DNA of 18,212 nucleotides from an uncultured Eubacteriales bacterium (GCA_900548855.1 URMF01000057.1:1-18212); one strand, 5' to 3'. Shown: positions 7,576 to 13,508, counted from the stretch's first letter. Notes: generated from the letters alone by a model not told the origin. Translations and numbers: made by a program.

Positions 7576-8424
7576 TCATACCGCAACAGGAATATTTTTT
7601 ATCTGTGGTCCTGCCTGATAATCCTCCACCAAAATATCATCTGTTGTAAACTGGTAAAAATCCTTAACCTCCGGATTCAAGAAAAACTTCGGTGCCGGAT
7701 ATACCGGTCTGCTAATCAATTCTTTTACAATATCAATGTGTCTGTCATAAATATGGGCATCTGCAATAACATGCACCAGTTCTCCCGGTTCCATGTCACA
7801 CACCTGTGCCATCATATGCACCAGCACTGCATACTGCACAACATTCCAGTTATTTGCCGTCAGAATATCCTGGGAGCGCTGGTTTAAGATGGCATTCAGT
7901 GTCAATTTATCCTGTCCTTTCCTCTTGGTCACATTAAAGGTGACACTATAAGCGCAGGGGTAGAGATTCATCTCATGCAAATCTGCATGCACATAGATAT
8001 TTGTCATAATCCTTCTGCTATATGGATTATTTTTAAGGTCATAAATAACACGGTCTACCTGATCCATCATGCCTTCCTTATACTGATGTTTTACACCCAT
8101 CTGGTAACCGTATGCCTTTCCGATGGAACCATTTTCATCTGCCCATTCGTCCCACACATGGCTCTTCAAATCATTTATATTATTTGACTTTTTCTGCCAA
8201 ATCCAAAGCATTTCATCTACCGCTGATTTTACATAGGTCTTCCGAAGGGTTAATGCCGGAAATTCCTTTGATAAATCATACCGGTTGACGACGCCGAACT
8301 GCTTAACCGTATACGCATATCTTCCGTCCTCCCATTTTGGTCTTACCTTTTCCCCCTCCGTACTACATCCATTTTCAATAATGTCCGTACACATTTTTAT
8401 AAACAAATCATCTGCGTAGCTCAT
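7576..8424 (-). CDS. thyA: Thymidylate synthase (divergent ThyA)
   Basis: Methylates dUMP to dTMP using methylene-tetrahydrofolate. In 282 residues the ThyA hallmarks are visible: the Arg pair R137-R138 (SRRIM), catalytic C157 in LYPCAYS, RSQD (183-186), N194 in NNWNVVQY and HIYDRH (224-229) for dUMP binding. The active-site loop differs from the classical PCH: Ala follows the Cys, and the downstream FQF-type strand reads TFNV, so this belongs to a divergent branch. The start is the ATG at 8424, because AGGAGA (8432-8437) touches the ATG at 8430 but lies 7 bases from 8424. It sits 34 bases after the metallopeptidase-like gene and precedes folA, so all three appear co-transcribed from the promoter at 8989-9017. 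Confidence 0.94.
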   Translation of the reverse strand: MSYADDLFIKMCTDIIENGCSTEGEKVRPKWEDGRYAYTVKQFGVVNRYDLSKEFPALTLRKTYVKSAVDEMLWIWQKKSNNINDLKSHVWDEWADENGSIGKAYGYQMGVKHQYKEGMMDQVDRVIYDLKNNPYSRRIMTNIYVHADLHEMNLYPCAYSVTFNVTKRKGQDKLTLNAILNQRSQDILTANNWNVVQYAVLVHMMAQVCDMEPGELVHVIADAHIYDRHIDIVKELISRPVYPAPKFFLNPEVKDFYQFTTDDILVEDYQAGPQIKNIPVAV

Positions 8425-8458
8425 TTCCATTCTCCTGTAAATTTATTGTATGTTCCTT

Positions 8459-8923
8459 TCATGCGGCATAGTCAATAAAATTGCCTGTCATTGCTTCCTT
8501 TTCATATGCTTTGCGGTTCTGGCTATAAGGATCACTGCCGTAAGTCCTTATCATAGTCCGGGTTGTTCCACCTGCAATATACGCTTTCCCACACTCCGGA
8601 CAAATGGCGGTTTTTAAAGATACGGTTGCAGATAATAATTCTTTACCTTCTTCATTTCCCTCCGCCACCGCATTGGCAACATGCTCCTGCTCATGTGACA
8701 TTACCTTCGCATAAGATTCCCCGGAGGCTATCTTACCCGGGGTTTTATAAGAAACCATCTCATCTGAGCTGTCCTGGTATCTTCTATTCTTGCAGGTCTG
8801 GCATTCTGCTGGTGCCACCCTGTTTGAGCTGAATACGGTATTTTCGGTATTCACAGGGGTCACAAAGCTTACATTTGCTGCCGGTATGATGTACCGGTTA
8901 CTCATTCCTATAGAATCCACCAT
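8459..8923 (-). CDS. SprA-like putative zinc metallopeptidase (CJM1_0395-type)
   Basis: 154 residues with H77-E78-x-x-H81 in SHEQEHV, the zinc-metallopeptidase signature. Two Cys pairs flank it: C41-x-x-C44 in ECQTCKNRRYQD and C108-x-x-C111 in ICPECGKAY, which looks like a structural zinc site. The blocks RRYQDSS, VSYKTPGKI and ICPECGKAYIAGGTTRT match the conserved pattern I know from the SprA-related family of Clostridia and epsilon-proteobacteria; no substrate is known to me. The start is the ATG at 8923, with AAAGGAAGG about 9 bases upstream; an in-frame ATG at 8980 would add 19 residues and lies on the predicted transcription start. It is the first gene of a three-gene unit with thyA and folA, a pairing that may be only positional. 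Confidence 0.8.
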   Translation of the reverse strand: MVDSIGMSNRYIIPAANVSFVTPVNTENTVFSSNRVAPAECQTCKNRRYQDSSDEMVSYKTPGKIASGESYAKVMSHEQEHVANAVAEGNEEGKELLSATVSLKTAICPECGKAYIAGGTTRTMIRTYGSDPYSQNRKAYEKEAMTGNFIDYAA

Positions 8924-8981
8924 ATTCTTATACCTTCCTTTCCTATCAGAACCTGGATTTTCTAATCCTGTCTTACACACA

Positions 8982-8999
8982 TGCGTTCATTGTAACGCA
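8982..8999. promoter_or_regulatory. Palindrome over the -10 and start of the metallopeptidase-thyA-folA promoter
   Basis: TGCGTT-CATTGT-AACGCA is a perfect 6-6-6 inverted repeat covering the -10 hexamer (8989-8994) and the expected transcription start near 8982. That position suits a repressor operator. The arms do not match a regulator motif that I recognise. Confidence 0.45.
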
Positions 9000-9017
9000 A
9001 AAACCGTTTTTTCTCAA
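8989..9017 (-). promoter_or_regulatory. Sigma-A promoter of the metallopeptidase-thyA-folA operon
   Basis: Minus strand: -35 TTGAGA (9012-9017), 17-base spacer, -10 TACAAT (8989-8994). The start near 8982 supports translation from the ATG at 8923 rather than 8980. No other promoter-like sequence was seen between the three genes. Confidence 0.7.
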
Positions 9018-9022
9018 CCTTT

Positions 9023-9069
9023 ACTTTGCAATCTCGCTAAATCACATACTTTGCAATCTACTAAATCAC
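9023..9069. repeat. Two direct repeats just upstream of the operon promoter
   Basis: ACTTTGCAATCT followed by CTAAATCAC occurs twice (9023-9045 and 9048-9069). The copies differ only in the linker, CG versus A, giving a period of 25 bases. They lie between the -35 of the promoter and the stop of the phosphatase gene, where an activator or second operator could bind. Confidence 0.6.
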
Positions 9070-9082
9070 GCCGCTTAATCCT

Positions 9083-9547
9083 TTACATAGCAAGATATTG
9101 CAAAAATCCTTCCAGCCCCAGCACAATATCCTCATAGGTTTTATCAAAATTTCCAGTATACCAGGGGTCTGCCACATCTCGTTTCTCCTCTGTAAAATCC
9201 AGGAGCCGATATACTTTATTTTCTTTATCCCTGCCGCAGATTTTTGCAACATTTTTTAAATTCCAAGTATCCATACAGATAAGATAATCATATTTCTTAT
9301 AATCCGCTTTTGTTAACCGCACTGCTCTTTTACCCTCGCAGGAAATACCTGCTTCAGCCAGCTTGCTTTTCGTTCCCGGATGAACCGGGTTGCCAACGCC
9401 ATTCCAAATTTCCTCTGCGCTGGTGGCAGCTGATTGGATGTAGAACTGGTCTACGATTCCACGTTTTTGAACTATGTCTTTTAATAAAAACTCTGCCATG
9501 GGGGAGCGGCAAATGTTGCCGTGGCAGATAAATAATATTTTTATCAT
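9083..9547 (-). CDS. Low-molecular-weight protein tyrosine phosphatase
   Basis: A cytoplasmic phosphatase of 154 residues that removes phosphate from phosphotyrosine. The active-site P-loop C8-HGNIC-R14-S at the N-terminus is intact, followed by the typical SPMAE. The general acid is D127 in DVADPWYTGNFDKTYEDI. The start is the ATG at 9547, with GAGGAGA 8 bases upstream; the frame extends 22 codons further but without matching family sequence. A -10 like TATACT at 9598-9603 without a good -35 may be its promoter. In Gram-positives such enzymes often oppose tyrosine kinases of capsule synthesis or act in stress, but no kinase is in view. A stump of a second copy of this gene family lies at 12658-12708. 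Confidence 0.93.
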   Translation of the reverse strand: MIKILFICHGNICRSPMAEFLLKDIVQKRGIVDQFYIQSAATSAEEIWNGVGNPVHPGTKSKLAEAGISCEGKRAVRLTKADYKKYDYLICMDTWNLKNVAKICGRDKENKVYRLLDFTEEKRDVADPWYTGNFDKTYEDIVLGLEGFLQYLAM

Positions 9548-9640
9548 AATTAGAATCTCCTCATTTCGTATTTGCAAAACCGGATAACAACAATGAAAGT
9601 ATATCACATTCAAAAAATAATCACTACAATTAAGTTGAAT

Positions 9641-10333
9641 TTACAAATTATCACACAACCAGTTTTTTATCACCTCATCATCTCCATCTCCCATAAAAGA
9701 ATGTTCACTCTGTTCTGATATAGTCAATGACACAGGATTGGACTTTGCAAAATTTTCTATGACCTGTAAAGATTGCAAATTGTCCTTACCTCCATAAAGT
9801 ATATAAGTTGGATTATTCCAACTTGTTACGGGATTTTTCTTTACATACTGGTAATAATCCCAAGACAAAGTATCAATCGGTGTCGGAATTTCTCTTTTTG
9901 TATAAAGCATTTCTTCCGTGATATGAAACCACAGGAACATATTTTTGGTGAGATATTCCATATTTACGATTGGAGATAGAAAAAAGCACTTTTCAAAAGT
10001 AATATCTTTATATGCCTGCAAACTGAAATATGCACCCAAACTACAAGCAAACAAAGATACCGATTTCCAATTAGCAAACGTATAGGAACTTATTTGATGA
10101 AGGTCAGAAATGCCATTCCAAATATCACACCTGTAATTTTCGCTTTTTCTTTCTCCATGTTCTGGTAAGTCAAAACTGATTGTCTGATATCCTTTATTTT
10201 CTGCTATCCGAGCAAAAGTTTCAGCAGACTCCTTATCGGACATTTTCCCGTGAACATAAATATATGCTTTGTCAGATTTCGTTCCCCAGATAATGACCGG
10301 AATCTTCCCGATATAAAATTTTGTTGTTCTCAT
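9641..10333 (-). CDS. Alpha/beta-hydrolase fold protein
   Basis: 230 residues with the hydrolase order: an oxyanion strand YIYVHGKM (25-31), SFDLPEHG (53-60), the nucleophile elbow with S98 in FACSLGAYF, an acid D184 in LYGGKD and H211 in SEHSF. The elbow has Ala at the first glycine position of G-x-S-x-G, a tolerated variant. No signal peptide is seen, so a cytoplasmic esterase or thioesterase-like enzyme is likely; the substrate is unknown. The start at 10333 has only a modest ribosome site, GGTGA about 6 bases upstream. It has a possible promoter at 10351-10379 with an overlapping palindrome and is separated from the upstream gene by a strong terminator, so it is probably monocistronic. 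Confidence 0.8.
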   Translation of the reverse strand: MRTTKFYIGKIPVIIWGTKSDKAYIYVHGKMSDKESAETFARIAENKGYQTISFDLPEHGERKSENYRCDIWNGISDLHQISSYTFANWKSVSLFACSLGAYFSLQAYKDITFEKCFFLSPIVNMEYLTKNMFLWFHITEEMLYTKREIPTPIDTLSWDYYQYVKKNPVTSWNNPTYILYGGKDNLQSLQVIENFAKSNPVSLTISEQSEHSFMGDGDDEVIKNWLCDNL

Positions 10334-10350
10334 CTTTCATCACCGATTAC

Positions 10351-10379
10351 ATCGTATCATCAGAGAATAGCATTCTCAA
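10351..10379 (-). promoter_or_regulatory. Possible promoter and operator of the alpha/beta-hydrolase gene
   Basis: Minus strand: -35 TTGAGA (10374-10379), 17-base spacer, -10 TACGAT (10351-10356). A perfect palindrome GAGAAT-AGC-ATTCTC (10363-10377) overlaps the -35 and spacer. The predicted start near 10344 leaves a very short leader of about 10 bases, which lowers confidence. Confidence 0.4.
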
Positions 10380-10413
10380 TATACTGTCACTTACAGAAGT
10401 GTTTTTTACCTAC

Positions 10414-10436
10414 AGGAACCTCCACTGGAGCTTCCT
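10414..10436. repeat. Near-perfect 23-base palindrome between the hydrolase gene and the HTH-gene terminator
   Basis: AGGAA-c-CTCCA-c-TGGAG-c-TTCCT is symmetric with one C-C mismatch on each arm. It has no U tract, so it is not an obvious terminator. It could be a protein-binding site upstream of the hydrolase promoter. Confidence 0.35.
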
Positions 10437-10455
10437 TTCGGATGCATGGCAACCT

Positions 10456-10482
10456 AAAAAGAGGTCGCAAAACTACGACCTC
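10456..10482 (-). terminator. Rho-independent terminator of the CD3324-family gene
   Basis: Minus strand: perfect 7-bp stem GAGGTCG/CGACCTC with an 8-base loop, followed directly by TTTTT (10456-10460). It begins 8 bases past the stop codon at 10490. Confidence 0.88.
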
Positions 10483-10489
10483 TCGGAAA

Positions 10490-10753
10490 TTATTTCTCAT
10501 ATATGATTTTTCTGATTGAATGAACAGAAAGATAATAAATATCAGCTAATTCATCAACACTTTTTCCTTGCTGATAATCTTTTCTTATTCTCCTGTTTCT
10601 CTGTTCAATCTCATATCTACAACCGCTTAATTCGCCCCATTTCTTTTTGCCGTCTTTTCTTGAGGGAACATAAATATATCCGCCTTGTATATAACTTTGC
10701 AATTCTTCAACTAAAGCAATGGGGAGTACCGAATCTGCTTTGATATATTTCAT
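10490..10753 (-). CDS. CD3324 family HTH protein (Mor-activator-like)
   Basis: An 87-residue protein whose pattern fits the CD3324 family common in Clostridia: MKYIKADSVLP at the N-terminus, a helix ending QSYIQGGYIYVP (19-30), WGELSG (39-44), then a basic helix QRNRRIRKDYQQG and a C-terminal helix-turn-helix VDELADIYYLSVHSIRKIIY (66-85). The family is related to the Mor transcription activator of phage Mu and is presumed to bind DNA; targets are unknown. The start at 10753 has AAGGAG 9 bases upstream. A perfect 10-bp inverted repeat covers the -35 of its likely promoter, suggesting autoregulation. A good terminator follows. Confidence 0.88.
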   Translation of the reverse strand: MKYIKADSVLPIALVEELQSYIQGGYIYVPSRKDGKKKWGELSGCRYEIEQRNRRIRKDYQQGKSVDELADIYYLSVHSIRKIIYEK

Positions 10754-10796
10754 GCAGGCTCACTCCTTTAACTTTTCATCGTCAAATAGCAAAGCC

Positions 10797-10825
10797 AGCA
10801 TATTAAGCCTTATTACTCCATGCAA
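10797..10825 (-). promoter_or_regulatory. Possible promoter of the CD3324-family gene
   Basis: Minus strand: -35 TTGCAT (10820-10825), 17-base spacer, -10 TATGCT (10797-10802). Both hexamers are two bases off consensus. The -35 is inside the left arm of the inverted repeat at 10817-10856. Confidence 0.38.
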
Positions 10826-10856
10826 ATGGCGTTAGCATTTACTGACTTTGCATGGA
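10817..10856. repeat. Perfect 10-bp inverted repeat upstream of the CD3324-family gene
   Basis: TCCATGCAAA (10817-10826) and TTTGCATGGA (10847-10856) are exact inverse copies separated by 20 bases, with an inner AAATG/CATTT pair. On the minus strand no U tract follows, so it is not a standard terminator of the acetyltransferase gene. Its overlap with the -35 of the next gene favours an operator. The remaining gap to 10915 is AT-rich with poly-T/poly-A stretches and nothing else recognised. Confidence 0.55.
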
Positions 10857-10915
10857 ATGAAACATCGTTTTTTCTTTTTTTATTTATACACATAATATCA
10901 CCGTCCTAACTACAT

Positions 10916-11554
10916 TTACATTGATTGTTTTAACTGTTCAACATTTCCACTTTGTATAGCACCAATATTTCTTGCAATTCTTTCCTCAGACCAGTTCCAC
11001 CATTGAATCTCCAATAGTGCAGAAATGGTTTCTTCTGAAAATCGCTTCTTTATTGATTTTGCCGGAACACCGCCAACAATCGTATATGGCGGAACATCTT
11101 TTGTGACAACTGCACGAGTTCCAATAATTGCTCCGTCTCCAATCGTGACACCAGCTAAAATAACAGCTTCATAACCAATCCAAACGTCATTACCTATGAC
11201 AATATCACCTTTATTATCCCATGCGTTTGTTATGTCTTTCTTCTCTAATCCCCATTCCTCAAAAAATAATGGAAATGGATAAGTGGACAATGAAGATAGT
11301 GTGTGATTGGCACTGTTAAAAAGAAATTTTGCTCCACAGGCAATGGAACAGAATTTCCCAATCTGCAATTTATCATGGTTTATCGGATAGTGATATAATA
11401 CATTGTTATTCTCAAATAACATTGGGTCATTTACAAAATCATTGTACATTGTAAAATCTCCAACCGTTATATTGGAATTCGTGATTACATGTTTCAAATA
11501 AATTGTTTCTTTATCGCCTGTACGGGGATAAATCTGTTTTACTGGAATAGTCAT
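10916..11554 (-). CDS. Vat-like / CatB-related antibiotic O-acetyltransferase
   Basis: 212 residues of left-handed beta-helix (hexapeptide repeat) acetyltransferase. YHYPINHDKLQIGKFCSIACG (54-74) is followed by the catalytic histidine H84 in SANHTLSSLSTYPF, the hexapeptide coils GDIVIGNDVWIG and GVTIGDGAIIGTRAVVTKDV (116-154), GGVPAKSIKKRF (161-172) and the C-terminal WWNW. These blocks follow Vat streptogramin A acetyltransferases, which use acetyl-CoA to inactivate the drug, but chloramphenicol-type (CatB) relatives share them. The drug and the level of resistance cannot be inferred, and housekeeping relatives without clinical resistance are common. The start at 11554 has CAGGAGG 7 bases upstream. 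It has its own promoter and a leader with a possible control peptide, and sits at the edge of the accessory block. Confidence 0.87.
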   Translation of the reverse strand: MTIPVKQIYPRTGDKETIYLKHVITNSNITVGDFTMYNDFVNDPMLFENNNVLYHYPINHDKLQIGKFCSIACGAKFLFNSANHTLSSLSTYPFPLFFEEWGLEKKDITNAWDNKGDIVIGNDVWIGYEAVILAGVTIGDGAIIGTRAVVTKDVPPYTIVGGVPAKSIKKRFSEETISALLEIQWWNWSEERIARNIGAIQSGNVEQLKQSM

Positions 11555-11584
11555 TTAAAATCCTCCTGTCAATTTGAATAATGT

Positions 11585-11623
11585 CTATTTAACTATTCCA
11601 GATAAAGCAATGCAGAGTTTCAC
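11585..11623 (-). CDS. Possible leader peptide (12 codons) upstream of the acetyltransferase
   Basis: GTG AAA CTC ... encodes MKLCIALSGIVK and ends at TAG, entirely within the acetyltransferase leader. It has a good ribosome site, GAGGTG, about 6 bases before the GTG. Short leader peptides of this kind control several antibiotic-resistance genes (cat, erm) by drug-stalled translation. I did not find a strong hairpin hiding the CAGGAGG of the main gene; the best pair is the weak 5-bp GAATA/TATTC between leader stop and main start. The control role is therefore inference. Confidence 0.4.
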   Translation of the reverse strand: MKLCIALSGIVK

Positions 11624-11653
11624 CTAAACCACCTCTCTTTTGATTTAATGACA

Positions 11654-11682
11654 ATTATATACGCTGTTTGATTGAAAAACAA
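11654..11682 (-). promoter_or_regulatory. Sigma-A promoter of the acetyltransferase gene
   Basis: Minus strand: -35 TTGTTT (11677-11682), 17-base spacer, -10 TATAAT (11654-11659). The start near 11647 gives a leader of about 93 bases, long for this window, which contains the 12-codon frame. The stretch 11690-11890 behind it holds no recognised gene; it includes a locally GC-richer patch (about 11820-11870) unlike its surroundings. Confidence 0.7.
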
Positions 11683-11890
11683 TAACCATGTGACATTTCT
11701 TCAAAATATCACACGTCTTACTAAACAATTTAAAGCCTTGTATAATCAGCGTTCCGAGACTTTTTGATACTGTTTCCTATTGTATTTGTACCCCCTTGTT
11801 AGATATCTGGGGTTACAAGTTGGATTGGCTTACGCTTCGCACGCCACTGGACGGACTGCCTGTAGAATTTTAATAAACTGAAATTTCCTA

Positions 11891-12535
11891 TCATTCTAAA
11901 ATTTCTTTAATAACGAAATATGGCGTTGTTGACCTTGTATCACAAAATGCATATATACTATATTTTCGCTCACAACCATATTTATCTTTACATTTCATTC
12001 CAATTTTTATAGAAACCTTATCCTCTTTCAGTTCACTATTCAATAATTTAAGCGTAAACACCTCTTTCCCCATAATTGCATCATGATGTATAACCGATTT
12101 CTTCTCCCAAAGTATCTTCTTTTCTGCATTAATTATTTGGAGTGGAAAAAAGAAAACTTCAAACGCATCATTATATGTTATATTTTCTATTTGCAATTCA
12201 ATTTTACCGTTACAACCAGAACTATGTAAAAACTTCACCCTAAATATAGGCTTATTCATTTCTCGTTCTCTCGTTTCTTGCATTTCAACCCTTTTATCTG
12301 CTTCTTCTTTAATAACTTGATTCTGATGTAAAGATAACATGCCTAATGTCACAGTACCAATAAATGCAAGAATACTACCATAAAATTGCAAAACATCTCC
12401 AGCTTCCCATTTTGCCATCCAAAAATCATTGACATATATCTTGAATAAACAATGTATTAATAAAGGAATGCCAAATATAATGACTAAAATTATTATTCCA
12501 ACTAACACTTTATGTTTTTTTATCCAATCAAGCAT
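11891..12535 (-). CDS. Two-helix membrane protein with cytosolic C-terminal domain, unknown function
   Basis: 214 residues. The first membrane helix lies about 10-32 (VLVGIIILVIIFGIPLLIHCLF) and the second about 50-69 (QFYGSILAFIGTVTLGMLSL). A charged helix 70-94 (QNQVIKEEADKRVEMQETRE) follows and looks like a short coiled coil, then a beta-rich domain (96-214) with several Cys. The FYGSILAFIGTVTL type of second helix occurs in many small uncharacterised membrane proteins in accessory regions. The start is the ATG at 12535, 7 bases after GAGG; upstream ATGs at 12541 and 12565 fit worse. No enzymatic motif is seen. Its position among a restriction system, a toxin-antitoxin locus and a recombinase remnant makes a defence role possible but unproven. 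Confidence 0.65.
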   Translation of the reverse strand: MLDWIKKHKVLVGIIILVIIFGIPLLIHCLFKIYVNDFWMAKWEAGDVLQFYGSILAFIGTVTLGMLSLHQNQVIKEEADKRVEMQETREREMNKPIFRVKFLHSSGCNGKIELQIENITYNDAFEVFFFPLQIINAEKKILWEKKSVIHHDAIMGKEVFTLKLLNSELKEDKVSIKIGMKCKDKYGCERKYSIYAFCDTRSTTPYFVIKEILE

Positions 12536-12657
12536 ATTCATACCTCGTATTTCAATTTTTCTCAAATTTTTATCATATCGGAACTTCTTTCAAAAGTTGT
12601 AAACCTGTTGTAAAAATTCCCCGTCCGATCTCATAGTCCATCTAAATCAAAGAATTT

Positions 12658-12708
12658 CTATAAAAAACGCACCTTTTTGCCGTGGCAGACGAAAAGTACT
12701 CTAATCAT
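12658..12708 (-). pseudogene. 5' stump of a second low-molecular-weight tyrosine phosphatase gene
   Basis: The ATG at 12708 opens MIRVLFVCHG, the same as the phosphatase start MIKILFICHG at 9547, including the active-site Cys and its CHG. It then diverges at once to KKVRFL and a TAG, losing the NICRSP of the P-loop. TCTGCCACGGCAA is identical in DNA between both loci. A good ribosome site (AGGAGA) overlaps the stop of the preceding 98-residue gene, so this was once the second gene of an operon. The break falls in the sixth codon of the P-loop; whatever removed the rest left no recognisable element. Confidence 0.75.
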
Positions 12709-12717
12709 TATTTTCTC

Positions 12718-13014
12718 CTATCTCAAAATGCCCTGTAATGCCGAATTTTGCAAGGTTTTATCGACTATTCTGGGCATCGTATTTTTCTTCTCTAAAACTA
12801 CACTTTTTGCCAAATAAGGCAAATCACTTCCATGTGTAGTAATCAAATCGTAATCAGTTAGGGGTGAAATTTCAACAATATCCTCTTCTGGAATATCAAT
12901 TATGTTCGTATCCAATAGCTTTGAAACTCCAACCAAAGTATTAATTCTTGCCTCCTTTTCAAGCAAATACCTCTTATTGTAAAAGACATCTACATATTTT
13001 AGAACTGTGTTCAT
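12718..13014 (-). CDS. Hypothetical protein, 98 residues, not recognised
   Basis: I do not recognise this protein. It is soluble and mixed alpha/beta by composition, begins MNTVLKYVDVFYNKRYLLEK and ends TLQNSALQGILR, with no Cys, no membrane segment and no catalytic motif that I can name. THGSDLPYLAK near the middle is the most distinctive block. The ATG at 13014 has a poor ribosome site, and the frame stays open upstream to a stop near 13046, so this may be the C-terminal part of a longer ancestor rather than an intact gene. Its stop overlaps the ribosome site of the phosphatase stump, which indicates that both belonged to one operon. Confidence 0.5.
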   Translation of the reverse strand: MNTVLKYVDVFYNKRYLLEKEARINTLVGVSKLLDTNIIDIPEEDIVEISPLTDYDLITTHGSDLPYLAKSVVLEKKNTMPRIVDKTLQNSALQGILR

Positions 13015-13148
13015 TTGAGCTATTTCAAATAGTACTCTAATTAGTCATTTCCAATACTTTTTTGATATGCTTTATTTGCTAATGCACGCATCTAACAAAC
13101 GAACAAAGCAACGCCTCCGTGTTTACCCATTTCTTCCCGTGTTTTTTA

Positions 13149-13348
13149 CTAAGCTGCTTTACTGTCGTAATTTCGGTCATGAGCATTATTTTTTTCAATA
13201 ATTCCAGTCACTTTATTTGTTCCTTGACTATTCGGACTCAATGCATTCATAAACACATCACTAGCTATCACAAGTTCTGCAGAGTCATTCTTTATATCAT
13301 ACCCATATATATTGCCACAGATTTAACCGCCCTATAATATAATGGCAT
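13149..13348 (-). pseudogene. Two adjoining open frames, probably one frame-shifted remnant
   Basis: An ATG at 13348 opens MPLYYRAVKSVAIYMG and stops after two more codons near 13292. A second frame takes over at the same place with YDIKNDSAELVIASDVFMNA and continues to a TAG at 13149. Joined, they would give a protein tail of about 65 residues. I do not recognise it. It directly follows the recombinase remnant, in the position of a neighbouring element gene. The remainder of the 13015-13576 gap, apart from this and the recombinase tail, shows nothing coding. Confidence 0.35.
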
Positions 13349-13367
13349 TTTCTAATCCTTGCATCTT

Positions 13368-13508
13368 CTAAAGTTTCTTCTCGGTATCCTCAAGTCCGGC
13401 ATAGGTGTAAACATTAAGGAGCATGGCTATATCCGAATGCCCCACGCAAGCCCTGATGCCATCTGTGAACAGATGAGCAAAACCCCGGATTGAATTGAAG
13501 GATTCCTC
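13368..13508 (-). pseudogene. C-terminal remnant of a tyrosine recombinase (integrase)
   Basis: The frame 13508-13371 reads GFAHLFTDGIRACVGHSDIA, then MLLNVYTYAGLEDTEKKL and TAG. This is the end of a phage/ICE-type integrase: the GHSDIAMLLNVYTYA block holds the conserved Gly-His and the catalytic Tyr position. The preceding H-x-L-R-H box is collapsed (GFAHLF directly joined to TDGIRACVGH), and a stop lies just upstream, so the gene is both truncated and internally deleted. It marks the scar of an integrated element. Confidence 0.75.

Noticed and set aside
7441..7887. 148-codon open frame on the plus strand
   Set aside because: Antisense to folA and thyA, which are clear; its composition is what the reverse frame of these genes gives, with no family match.
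10388..10407. Terminator-like CACTT/AAGTG hairpin with six T on the plus strand
   Set aside because: No plus-strand gene leads into it; the minus-strand hydrolase promoter region explains the location better.
11780..11812. Interleaved CCCC/GGGG and CTTGT/ACAAG pairs resembling a small pseudoknot
   Set aside because: Segments are only 4-5 bases, there is no repeat or promoter link, and chance pairing is likely.
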